Below, one piece after another: positions 1-6,897 of a stretch of 14,840 nt of DNA. A program made the position numbers and the translations under genes. Origin of the DNA: Candidatus Omnitrophota bacterium (lineage in GTDB: Bacteria > Omnitrophota > Gorgyraeia > Gygaellales > Profunditerraquicolaceae); NCBI GenBank assembly GCA_028711825.1, contig JAQTRM010000004.1, forward strand, positions 1-14,840, written 5' to 3'. The stretch's first letter is position 1; every line of letters starts with the position of its first letter. The notes under the pieces were generated by a model. That model made no database searches. It was given only the letters and a program-made list of their open reading frames with translations, and was not told the origin of the DNA.

Positions 1-439
<439 letters not shown>

Positions 440-447
440 AATTGTCC

Positions 448-486
448 GGAGAAGTCTCGTTTCGCCTTACGGCGAACGGACTCTCC
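448..486 (-). other. rRNA leader hairpin next to the 16S start
   Basis: On the minus strand GGAGAGTC (479-486) can pair imperfectly with the GACTTCTCC segment at 448-456. Between them lies an inner stem TTCGCC/GGCGAA around a 4-nt loop. The same TCTCC segment can pair instead with CGGAGA at the mature 16S start (430-435), so the two folds compete. Confidence 0.45.
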
Positions 487-555
487 GAAAAAATTCGAAA
501 AATTATGAATGAAGGCTCTAGTGATTTATTTTTTAATAACCTCTCAAAAAATTGA

Positions 556-587
556 CCTCGAAAAATCTTTTAAGGGATTTTTCGTGG
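556..587 (-). other. rRNA leader hairpin
   Basis: Perfect 9-bp arms CGAAAAATC (minus 584-576) and GATTTTTCG (minus 567-559) enclose an 8-nt loop. Two further G-C pairs lie outside one mismatch. There is no T-run directly after the stem. It could help leader folding or RNase III processing; that is inference. Confidence 0.5.
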
Positions 588-605
588 CCTCGCTTGGCAA
601 TTCAA

Positions 606-619
606 TTATCAAAAGAACA
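606..619 (-). promoter_or_regulatory. boxA-like antitermination motif
   Basis: The minus strand reads TGTTCTTTTGATAA, close to the boxA core TGYTCTTTR of bacterial rRNA leaders that is bound by NusB-NusE. It lies about 170 nt upstream of the mature 16S start and directly after the boxB-like hairpin. Identification is by motif and position only. Confidence 0.6.
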
Positions 620-621
620 GT

Positions 622-643
622 GTTAAGAAAACCGTTTCTTAAC
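622..643 (-). promoter_or_regulatory. boxB-like hairpin in the rRNA leader
   Basis: A perfect 9-bp inverted repeat, GTTAAGAAA / TTTCTTAAC with a 4-nt loop CGGT on the minus strand, lies two bases upstream of a boxA-like motif. The order hairpin then boxA matches the boxB-boxA order of rRNA antitermination leaders. There is no T-run after it, so it is not a terminator. Confidence 0.55.
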
Positions 644-687
644 CCCCGGCGCCGTATTTGAACCGCTCCGGTTACCGCTTTTCGCGG

Positions 688-721
688 AAAAAAAATACGC
701 CCCGACAATTTCGTCGGGACG
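688..721 (-). terminator. Intrinsic terminator-like hairpin inside the rRNA leader
   Basis: The minus strand reads CGTCCCGAC, a 6-nt loop GAAATT, then GTCGGGGCG: a 9-bp stem with a single T-G wobble, followed by TA and eight T. This is a textbook Rho-independent terminator. It lies downstream of the rRNA promoter and upstream of boxA. It may end read-through from the pilC unit, attenuate the rRNA transcript, or both. No other terminator was found after pilC. Confidence 0.7.
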
Positions 722-829
722 TAAAACTATTGAAGTACGTCCTTATTGTCGTTTCAGTTTACTGCCTAAATGTCAACCGCGTTTTAATTGTTTTCACAAT
801 AAGTTGGTCCCTTTGTTGAGGGAATACGT

Positions 830-857
830 ATTTTAATACAAAACGGTATTTTGTCAA
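830..857 (-). promoter_or_regulatory. rRNA operon promoter, TTGACA-N16-TAAAAT
   Basis: On the minus strand a perfect -35 box TTGACA (852-857) is followed after 16 bp by TAAAAT (830-835), five of six matches to the -10 consensus. It is the best promoter upstream of the 16S gene and would start transcription near base 822, giving a leader of about 385 nt. It sits 61 bp after the pilC stop codon. A sigma70-type housekeeping factor is inferred. Confidence 0.8.
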
Positions 858-861
858 GAAC

Positions 862-884
862 TTTTTTTTGGATTTTTTTAATCC
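862..884 (-). promoter_or_regulatory. A-tract UP-like element upstream of the rRNA promoter
   Basis: Directly upstream of the -35 box the minus strand carries a run of eight A (862-869) and, one helical turn further, a run of seven A inside GGATTAAAAAAATCC (870-884). Phased A-tracts at this distance are typical of UP elements that bind the alpha subunit C-terminal domain at rRNA promoters. The role is inferred from position and composition. Confidence 0.55.
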
Positions 885-918
885 CGAAAACAGCGCCCGC
901 GGAACTTTTTTTAAAACG

Positions 919-2127
919 CTAACGCCCCATGAGCTGGGAGATTTTAAAGATCGGCAGAAAAAGCGCGATCACGATACCGCCGATCACGATCCCCAGAAAA
1001 GCGATCACCAGCGGCTCGATCAGGCTGGTCAAAGCCCCCGCGGCGGCGTCCACCTGGTTGTCGTAAAAATCGGCGATCTTGGAAAGCATCTTCTCCAGCT
1101 GGCCGGTCTGCTCCCCCACGCTGATCATGCGGGTAACCATGGGAGGAAAAACCCCGCTTTTGGCCAGCGGGCGGGCAATAGGCTCCCCGTTACGCACGCT
1201 CTTTAGGCAATTCAATACCGATTCTTCAACCACCTTGTTGCCCGAAGTTTTGCTGACGATCTCCAGGGCGCTTAAAATCGAAACCCCGCTTTTGACGAGA
1301 GTTGAAAAAGTCCGGGAAAACTTGGCAACCGCCAGCTTGCGCAGGAGCGGGCCGAACACCGGGACCCGCAGGATAAAACGGTCGAAACGATACCTGCCTT
1401 TTACGGTCTTTAAATAATTCCTGAAAAGATATATCCCCGCCGCAACCGCCAATATCGCGGCAAGGAAATAACGGCGCAGGATGTCGCTCACAAAGATCAA
1501 CACCTGGGTCGGCAGGGGCAGCTCCCCTCCCAGGGAATCAAAGATCCCCTTAAAAGTCGGGACCACCTTGATCAGGAGCACCGCGGTAATCACCACCGCC
1601 ATGCCCACGATCACCGCCGGATATACCAGGCTGGAAATAATCTTGCGGTTAAGCGCGGCCTGTTTCTCCATAAAAGTCGCCAGCCGGTCCAGGATCTCGT
1701 TCAGCATCCCGGAGGCCTCGCCCGCCTTGACCATATTAATAAAAAGATCGGAAAAAACCGCCGGGTACTTGGCGAGCGCCTCGCAGAAACTTAAGCCCGC
1801 CTCGATATCATGACGCACGTTGCCGGTGATCATCCTCAGGTTTTCGTTCTCGATCTGCTCGGCCAGGATCCCCAGGGAATTTACCAGCGGAATCCCCGCG
1901 TCGATCATCGTTGCCAGCTGCCGGGAAAAAACCACCAGGTCGTCAAGCTTGATCTTTTTGCCTCGCCCGCGCGCTCCGGAACTGACCGCGCCGCCCTGCT
2001 CCACGGAAAAAACAATCATCTCTTTTTTGTGCAGGATATCCACGACCTCCGCCTCGGAGAAAGCCTGGAGCTGCCCGCTCACCGTCTGCCCGTTTTTATC
2101 CTTGGCGGAATACTTATAAAAATTCAT
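919..2127 (-). CDS. pilC: PilC/GspF inner-membrane platform protein
   Basis: This 402-residue polytopic protein belongs to the GspF/PilC family, the inner-membrane platform on which the PilB/GspE ATPase acts during assembly of type IV pili or type II secretion pseudopili. Two T2SSF repeats are visible at about residues 67-190 and 270-395. Each has the family motif block (FSRQLATMIDAGIPL in the first, FSRTFSTLVKSGVSIL in the second). Membrane segments lie near 165-190, 215-240 and 370-395. Length is normal for the family. The ATG start follows the HD-GYP stop by 15 nt, with a weak GGGATG ribosome site. It is the last gene of the unit; no pilin, secretin or PilMNO gene follows, since the rRNA promoter begins 61 bp after the stop. 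Pilus and secretion versions cannot be told apart here, so gspF is an equal name. Confidence 0.93.
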   Translation of the reverse strand: MNFYKYSAKDKNGQTVSGQLQAFSEAEVVDILHKKEMIVFSVEQGGAVSSGARGRGKKIKLDDLVVFSRQLATMIDAGIPLVNSLGILAEQIENENLRMITGNVRHDIEAGLSFCEALAKYPAVFSDLFINMVKAGEASGMLNEILDRLATFMEKQAALNRKIISSLVYPAVIVGMAVVITAVLLIKVVPTFKGIFDSLGGELPLPTQVLIFVSDILRRYFLAAILAVAAGIYLFRNYLKTVKGRYRFDRFILRVPVFGPLLRKLAVAKFSRTFSTLVKSGVSILSALEIVSKTSGNKVVEESVLNCLKSVRNGEPIARPLAKSGVFPPMVTRMISVGEQTGQLEKMLSKIADFYDNQVDAAAGALTSLIEPLVIAFLGIVIGGIVIALFLPIFKISQLMGR

Positions 2128-2142
2128 ATTTTCACATCCCGT

Positions 2143-3213
2143 TTACAGGCTGTCTACAACCTTCAGGAACACGTCCACGATCTTGGGGTCAAACTGCGTC
2201 CCGCTGTTGCGTTTAATCTCTAAAATCGCCTCCTCTTTAAAGAGAGGCTTCTTGCGGTAGGAGCGCGCCGAACGCATCGCTTCGTAAGCGTCGGCGATAT
2301 GGATGATCCGGGCCCCCAGCAGGATATCGCTGCCTTTTCGGCCGTCCGGATAACCCGAACCGTCATAATGCTCATGGTGTTGGCGGACCAATTCTACCAC
2401 TCCGTCTAAAAAAGTCAACGGCTCCAGTATCCTGGCGCCGATCACCGGATGCTTGCGTATCTCCTCCCATTCGTCGGGGGTCAATTCGGAGACCTTAAGA
2501 AGAATGCTGTCCCCGATACCGATCTTACCCAGGTCGTGCAGCTCGCAGGCCTGGCGCAGCATCTCGATATCCTTGGCCGGAAGCTTCATATAGTTGGCGA
2601 TCTCCACCACGAAACGCGCCACGTTCTCGGAATGGCTGTGGGTATAATGGTCCCGGGCGTCGATTGCCTGGGCGAGGACCTTGATCGTGCGCAGGTATGT
2701 CGAACGCAGGTCTTCGTAAAGGCGGCTTAAATTGGTCGTCGCCTCCTCCACCCTCCTGACTAAAAGCATATTCTGTTTCTCCAGGGCCCGGTTGCTCTCC
2801 TCCAGCCCCAGGTACATCTTGCGGTTACTCGCCAGCAGGACACGCCGGCTTATCCCTTTTTCCAGGATGAAAGCGAGCTTGTCCGGGTTTTCCGCAGATT
2901 CTAAAAAGGCATACACCCCCAGTTTCGACATTTCCTTCTCCGCCGCGCGGTCCTTTTTATCAAACAGGACCACAAGCAGGCAGTCCGGGTCGAGCTCCCT
3001 GATCCGGGCAACCGTTCCGGCGGTATCATCTTTTACCAATTCCCGCTGGATCACCGCCAGGTCGCAGCCTTTTTGTTCTAAGCTTTTCAGGCCCGCGGCA
3101 AGATCCGTATCCGCGAAAACCTCGTACCTCCCCAGTTCCGTAATCTGTTTCTTGATATTGACGGAAAGAACCCTGTCCTCGATAATCAAAAGCACGCTGC
3201 CAAAGTTGTCCAT
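2143..3213 (-). CDS. HD-GYP phosphodiesterase with pseudo-receiver domain
   Basis: This 356-residue protein has an N-terminal receiver-like fold (about 1-120), a coiled linker (about 125-165) and an HD-GYP domain (about 170-350). HD-GYP enzymes hydrolyse cyclic di-GMP with a two- or three-metal centre. The hallmark residues are all present: THSHS, H226-D227 in HDLGKIGI, KHP, H279-H280-E-x-Y-D284-G-S-G-Y-P, IADAYEAM and GTQFDP. It should therefore be catalytically competent. The receiver is degenerate: the phosphoacceptor position is Q56 (DLAVIQ), and the beta-5 lysine is replaced (FLES). Phosphorylation control is thus unlikely. The ATG lies 2 nt after the stop of the upstream ATPase gene, and its GAGGAG ribosome site is inside that gene's last codons, which points to translational coupling. 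It probably lowers cyclic di-GMP near the pilus or secretion motor; that role is inferred from context. Confidence 0.93.
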   Translation of the reverse strand: MDNFGSVLLIIEDRVLSVNIKKQITELGRYEVFADTDLAAGLKSLEQKGCDLAVIQRELVKDDTAGTVARIRELDPDCLLVVLFDKKDRAAEKEMSKLGVYAFLESAENPDKLAFILEKGISRRVLLASNRKMYLGLEESNRALEKQNMLLVRRVEEATTNLSRLYEDLRSTYLRTIKVLAQAIDARDHYTHSHSENVARFVVEIANYMKLPAKDIEMLRQACELHDLGKIGIGDSILLKVSELTPDEWEEIRKHPVIGARILEPLTFLDGVVELVRQHHEHYDGSGYPDGRKGSDILLGARIIHIADAYEAMRSARSYRKKPLFKEEAILEIKRNSGTQFDPKIVDVFLKVVDSL

Positions 3214-3215
3214 GG

Positions 3216-4934
3216 TTACTCCTCGGTAGTGATCCTGATTGCTTCTTCTAAAGTTGTCAACTCCTCCTGCACTTTGCTAAAGGCGTCATCCCGCAGTGTG
3301 CGCATCCCCAGTTTGCCCACCGCGTAATCCCTGATCTCGTCGGTCGACTTGCGGCGAATGATCATCTCGCGCATCTTATCATCGACAAGCACCGTCTCCA
3401 GCACCGCGATCCTTCCGTAAAAACCGGTATTGCCGCAATATTTACACCCCGGGGCGGTATAAAAATCCGCCTTCCCCCGGAAACCGATCGATTTCAGGAA
3501 ATCCTCCGGGATCTCGATCGGCTTGCGGCATTTAAGGCAAATCTTGCGCGCCAGCCTCTGCGCGCAAAGCATTATTACGCTTGAGGCAACCAGAAAAGGC
3601 TCCACCCCCATATCGATAAGCCGGGTAATGCTTGAAACCGCGTCATTGGTATGCAGGGTCGAAAGGACAAGCTGCCCGGTAAGCGCCGCTTTGATCGCGA
3701 TATCGGCGGTTTCGGCGTCACGGATCTCCCCGATCATGATCACGTCCGGGCTCTGCCGCAGGATCGAACGCAGGCCGGAAGCGAAATTCAGCCCGATATC
3801 GGGCTTAACCTGTATCTGCGAGATCCCCTCCACCTGGTATTCTACCGGGTCTTCAATGGTAATAATATTCCTTTCGGCGGTATTCAGCTGGTTTAGGACT
3901 GAATAAAGAGTAGTGGATTTTCCGCTCCCGGTAGGGCCGGTAACCAGGATCATCCCGAAAGGTTTGGCGATCGCCGCCTTGAAAACCTCCGCCGGCTGCG
4001 CGGAAAAACCGAGCTTATCCAGCCCGATAGAAAGATTCCCCTTATCCAGCGCCCTTAAAACAAACTTCTGCCCAAAGGTCGTGGGAAGGCTGGAGACCCT
4101 GAAATCCACCTCGCGCCCTTCGCTTTTCACTTTAAAACGTCCGTCCTGCGGGATGCGGTTCTCAGTGATATCCAGGTTGGAGATAATTTTCAACCGCGCC
4201 AGAATCGCGTTTTGGTTGGCTTTCGGCAATTTCAGAACATCGTGCAGCGCCCCGTCCACGCGATACCTGATGCGCAGGCAGTCGTTTTCCGGTTCGATAT
4301 GGATATCCGAAGCGCGCCTTTTTAAGGCCTGCGCCAGGATGATATCGACCAGCTTGACGATCGGCGCTTTTTCGCTTTCCGACAAAACATTGGAAAGCTC
4401 AATCTCCTCCCCGCGCGAAAGATCCACCCCTTTAACCGCGGTATCGCCGGGCCGCCCTCCGGAATCCGATTCATCGAGAATATTCTGCAGGTCCCGGGCT
4501 TCCTTATGATACTGGTTTTCGATCACCCGCGCGATCTCTTCCTCGGAACTTAAAACGATATCGATATTGCATCCGGTAAAATTACCCAGGTCGTCAAGGG
4601 CGAAGATATTCAGGGGATCCGACATCGCCACGGTGATCGTGGATCCGATCTTGGAAAGCGGGATGGTATTATAAAGCCTGGCCATCCGCTCCGGGATAAG
4701 CCCGGTGATCTCCGGATCAAATTTAAACTTCGAAAGGCGCAAAGTCGGCATATAAAGCTGCTCGGAGAACAAAGAAAGCAGGAGGTCTTCGCTGATAATC
4801 TTCTCCCCCACCAGGACCTTTCTCAAGGGAATGCCTTTTTCTTTCTGCAGGCTTAAAGCCCGCTCCAGCTGTTCTTTAGTAATGTGCTGGCTTTTCAGAA
4901 GGATGTCGATAATATTCTCTTTTAATGAATGCAT
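3216..4934 (-). CDS. pilB: PilB/GspE-family assembly ATPase (proximal to pilC)
   Basis: This is a 572-residue secretion ATPase of the GspE/PilB class, expected to form a cytoplasmic hexamer that drives pilus or pseudopilus assembly. An N-terminal MshEN/T2SSE_N domain covers about 1-150. The ATPase core has Walker A GPTGSGKST (333-341), an Asp box IEDPVEYQ, Walker B DVIMIGEIRD (397-406) and a regular His box HTNDA (428-432). A zinc-type tetracysteine motif, C466-x2-C469-x27-C497-x2-C500, is typical of assembly ATPases and absent from PilT. The MshEN motif lacks its glycines (I9 and Q16 in the first copy, R38 and K45 in the second), so nucleotide binding there is doubtful. The ATG has no Shine-Dalgarno; a 7-bp repeat array ends 6 bp upstream. 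It is a diverged paralogue of the ATPase at 5092-6810. T2SS versus T4P is unresolved. Confidence 0.94.
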   Translation of the reverse strand: MHSLKENIIDILLKSQHITKEQLERALSLQKEKGIPLRKVLVGEKIISEDLLLSLFSEQLYMPTLRLSKFKFDPEITGLIPERMARLYNTIPLSKIGSTITVAMSDPLNIFALDDLGNFTGCNIDIVLSSEEEIARVIENQYHKEARDLQNILDESDSGGRPGDTAVKGVDLSRGEEIELSNVLSESEKAPIVKLVDIILAQALKRRASDIHIEPENDCLRIRYRVDGALHDVLKLPKANQNAILARLKIISNLDITENRIPQDGRFKVKSEGREVDFRVSSLPTTFGQKFVLRALDKGNLSIGLDKLGFSAQPAEVFKAAIAKPFGMILVTGPTGSGKSTTLYSVLNQLNTAERNIITIEDPVEYQVEGISQIQVKPDIGLNFASGLRSILRQSPDVIMIGEIRDAETADIAIKAALTGQLVLSTLHTNDAVSSITRLIDMGVEPFLVASSVIMLCAQRLARKICLKCRKPIEIPEDFLKSIGFRGKADFYTAPGCKYCGNTGFYGRIAVLETVLVDDKMREMIIRRKSTDEIRDYAVGKLGMRTLRDDAFSKVQEELTTLEEAIRITTEE

Positions 4935-4940
4935 TTTTTG

Positions 4941-4982
4941 TCAGCTTTCAGACGTCAGCCATCAGCTGTCAGCTATCAGCTT
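4941..4982. repeat. Heptanucleotide array, six units of TCAGCNN
   Basis: Six 7-bp units follow each other without a break: TCAGCTT at 4941, TCAGACG at 4948, TCAGCCA at 4955, TCAGCTG at 4962, TCAGCTA at 4969 and TCAGCTT at 4976. Five of six keep TCAGC and the last two bases vary. It lies between the two ATPase genes, ending 6 bp from the start codon of the pilC-proximal one. Confidence 0.9.
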
Positions 4983-4998
4983 TTGTTTTTGATTTTTC

Positions 4999-5093
4999 CT
5001 ACATTCTATATTCTACCTACTATCTACTAAATACTACATACTGCTTTTTCGCTTTTCACTACATTCTACCTACTATATTCTACATTCTGAATT
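4999..5093. repeat. Heptanucleotide array, CTANNTW units in two blocks
   Basis: Two blocks of 7-bp units fill most of the 157-bp gap between the ATPase genes. Block one (4999-5040) holds six units, such as CTACATT, CTATATT and CTACCTA; a decayed seventh, CTGCTTT, follows. Block two (5059-5093) holds five units and ends in CTGAATT, whose last base lies inside the stop codon of the upstream ATPase gene. Both blocks have TTTTC or TTTTTC just to their left on the plus strand. Apart from these arrays, the gap shows no gene or promoter. Confidence 0.9.
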
Positions 5094-6810
5094 ACTCATC
5101 CGGCGCGGTAACCCTCAACACTTCTTCAATCGTGGTATAACCTTTTAAAGCCGCCTCCATCCCGTCTTCGCGCAGAGTCTTCATTCCTTCGCTGCGCGCC
5201 TGCTGTTTAATAAGCTGCTCCTGGGAACCGTCCAGGATAAGTTCACGGACCTTCTGGCTGAGCTGCAGGACTTCGGCGATCACCGTCCTGCCGGAATAAC
5301 CGGAATTAAAACAATGCTGGCATCCTTTTCCCCTGAAAAACTGCGGCCGGGACTTGCCCTTGGCAACGGGAAGCTTCAGGCTCCCGGCGACCTCATCTTC
5401 GATAAAATAAGATTCTTTGCAATGCGGGCATATCTTGCGCACCAGGCGCTGGGCAACCACGCAAACCAGGGAAGCGTTAATAAGGTAAGGCTCCACCCCC
5501 ATATTCACCAGCCGCACGGCCGCCCCGGCGGCGGTGGTAGTATGGATTGTCGAAAGCACAAGGTGCCCGGTAAGCGCGCTCTTAATGGCGATATCTACGG
5601 TCTCATAATCCCGGATCTCCCCGATCATGATAATGTCTGGGTCCTGGCGCAGGATCGAACGCAGGGCGGCGGCAAAACTCAAGCCGACCTCCGGTTTTAC
5701 AGTTACCTGGTTGATCCCTTCCAGTTGAAACTCCACGGGATCCTCTACGGTAACGATATTCTTATCCGGGCTGTCCACGGATTTCAATACGGAATACAAA
5801 GTAGTGGTCTTGCCGCTGCCGGTAGGCCCGCAGACCAGGATCATGCCGTGCGGCAGGGCCGAAACTTTTTTCAGCACCTCCAGCGCGTAATCGCTAAAGC
5901 CCAGCTTCTTGGTGTCCAGGCTTGCCTGGGATTTATCCAGGATACGCAGGGCGGCCTTCTCTCCGTAACTGGTCGGCAGTATCGAGACGCGGAAATCTAC
6001 CTGGCGGTTCAGCATCTTGACCTTGAAACGGCCGTCCTGGGGAAGACGGTGTTCGGCGATATCCAGTTCCGAAATAACCTTGATCCGGGAGATTACCGAA
6101 GCGTGCATCGTCTTGGGCGGGGAATTCTGCTCCCAAAGCACTCCGTCGATACGGAAACGCACGCGCAGTTTTTTCTCAAACGGCTCGATCAGTATGTCGG
6201 AGGCCTTCTTCTTGATCGCTTCTTCCAGAAGCATATTGACGACTTTGATCACCGGGGCTTCGCGGCTGATCCGGTCAAGTTCCTGGTCGCTGGGAGAGAC
6301 CTCCCTTTCCTCCTTCACCAGCTCGATGGAAGAAACCGTCATCTCCTTGACAAGATTCTCGATAATACCCTTGGAGGCATCCGGATACGACAAGTCGATC
6401 GTCTGGCTGATATCGGACGGGGAAGAAATAATCGGGTTGATCTTAAAACCCGTAAGCGCCTGGACGTGGTCGATGGCGAAAATATTCAGGGGGTCGGCCA
6501 TCGCCAGGGTAATCGTATCTCCCATCTTGGAGATGGGGATAATCTGGTAGCGCCGCGCGACATCCACCGGGATAATCCTGGCGATCTCCAGGTCCACCTT
6601 AAAACGTTTCAGGTCGATCAAAGGCAGGCCCAGCCCTTCGCTTAAGGCGTTAATCAAATCGCTGTCTTTAATAAATTTAAGCTCAACGATGATATCGCTG
6701 AGCTTGCCGCCTTTGGCATCCTGGAATTTAAGCGCCTGCTGCAGGTGTTCGGCGGTAATAAGATTGTTGTGGATCAGTATTTCGGTAAGCCGGTCTTTAA
6801 GCGATAACAT
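5092..6810 (-). CDS. pilB: PilB/GspE-family assembly ATPase (second paralogue)
   Basis: This second 572-residue GspE/PilB ATPase has the same layout: MshEN-like domain (about 1-150), then the ATPase core with Walker A GPTGSGKTT (328-336), Asp box VEDPVEFQ, Walker B DIIMIGEIRD (392-401) and tetracysteine C461-x2-C464-x32-C497-x2-C500. The tetracysteine and long N-terminus make it an assembly-type enzyme, not PilT. Two things are odd. The His box reads HTTTA (423-427), where most relatives have HTND/S/T-A. The MshEN glycines are also replaced (T9, N16, S38, K45). The ATG has no Shine-Dalgarno, since a heptad repeat block begins one base upstream; a matching inverted block abuts the stop codon. 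Whether the two ATPases share one hexamer, serve two machines, or act at different stages cannot be told from sequence. gspE is an equally valid name. Confidence 0.93.
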   Translation of the reverse strand: MLSLKDRLTEILIHNNLITAEHLQQALKFQDAKGGKLSDIIVELKFIKDSDLINALSEGLGLPLIDLKRFKVDLEIARIIPVDVARRYQIIPISKMGDTITLAMADPLNIFAIDHVQALTGFKINPIISSPSDISQTIDLSYPDASKGIIENLVKEMTVSSIELVKEEREVSPSDQELDRISREAPVIKVVNMLLEEAIKKKASDILIEPFEKKLRVRFRIDGVLWEQNSPPKTMHASVISRIKVISELDIAEHRLPQDGRFKVKMLNRQVDFRVSILPTSYGEKAALRILDKSQASLDTKKLGFSDYALEVLKKVSALPHGMILVCGPTGSGKTTTLYSVLKSVDSPDKNIVTVEDPVEFQLEGINQVTVKPEVGLSFAAALRSILRQDPDIIMIGEIRDYETVDIAIKSALTGHLVLSTIHTTTAAGAAVRLVNMGVEPYLINASLVCVVAQRLVRKICPHCKESYFIEDEVAGSLKLPVAKGKSRPQFFRGKGCQHCFNSGYSGRTVIAEVLQLSQKVRELILDGSQEQLIKQQARSEGMKTLREDGMEAALKGYTTIEEVLRVTAPDE

Positions 6811-6811
6811 A

Positions 6812-6887
6812 AATTCAGTAGGTAGAATATAGTAAACAGAATGTAGGAAAAATTTAGCTGCTAAACGCTACCTGCCAACTACCACTA
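6812..6887. repeat. Heptanucleotide array between ATPase and MshEN genes
   Basis: Five 7-bp units run from 6812 to 6846 on the plus strand: first AATTCAG, third AATATAG, fifth AATGTAG, with TAGGTAG and TAAACAG between. A GAAAAAT tail follows. Bases 6860-6887 hold four more units, more decayed (GCTAAAC, GCTACCT, GCCAACT, ACCACTA). The first block is in inverted orientation relative to those at 4999-5093 and begins one base from the ATG of the ATPase gene. No promoter or ribosome site is visible in this 87-bp gap. Confidence 0.85.
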
Positions 6888-6897
6888 TTTCTAAACT

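Larger units (their letters stand above)
440..829 (-). other. 16S rRNA leader region (non-coding)
   Basis: No credible gene is present between the rRNA promoter and the 16S 5' end. In transcription order the region holds a terminator-like hairpin (688-721), a boxB-like hairpin (622-643), a boxA-like motif (606-619), a 9-bp hairpin (556-587) and a long imperfect hairpin (448-486). It is AT-rich, as expected for an rRNA leader. A second TTGACA at 771-776 has no good -10 partner. The 11-nt string TTTCGGAGAGT at the mature 16S start (428-438) occurs again in the leader at 480-490. Confidence 0.75.

Noticed and set aside
748..776. Second rRNA promoter from a TTGACA at 771-776
   Set aside because: At 16-18 bp spacing the -10 position has no TATAAT-like hexamer; GACAAT only occurs at 20 bp spacing.
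4941..5093. CRISPR array
   Set aside because: Units are 7 bp, directly abutting and degenerate, with no spacers of 30-40 bp and no cas genes.
5314..6645. A 443-codon plus-strand open frame
   Set aside because: It lies wholly antisense to a clear PilB/GspE ATPase gene, shows no recognisable domain and has low-complexity, charge-rich content typical of a shadow frame in GC-biased coding DNA.
5092..6810. Retraction ATPase PilT
   Set aside because: The protein is 572 residues with an MshEN-type N-terminus and a tetracysteine motif, both typical of assembly ATPases and not of PilT.
6811..6897. Promoter for the ATPase gene in the repeat gap
   Set aside because: TATATT occurs on the minus strand but no -35-like hexamer lies at suitable spacing.
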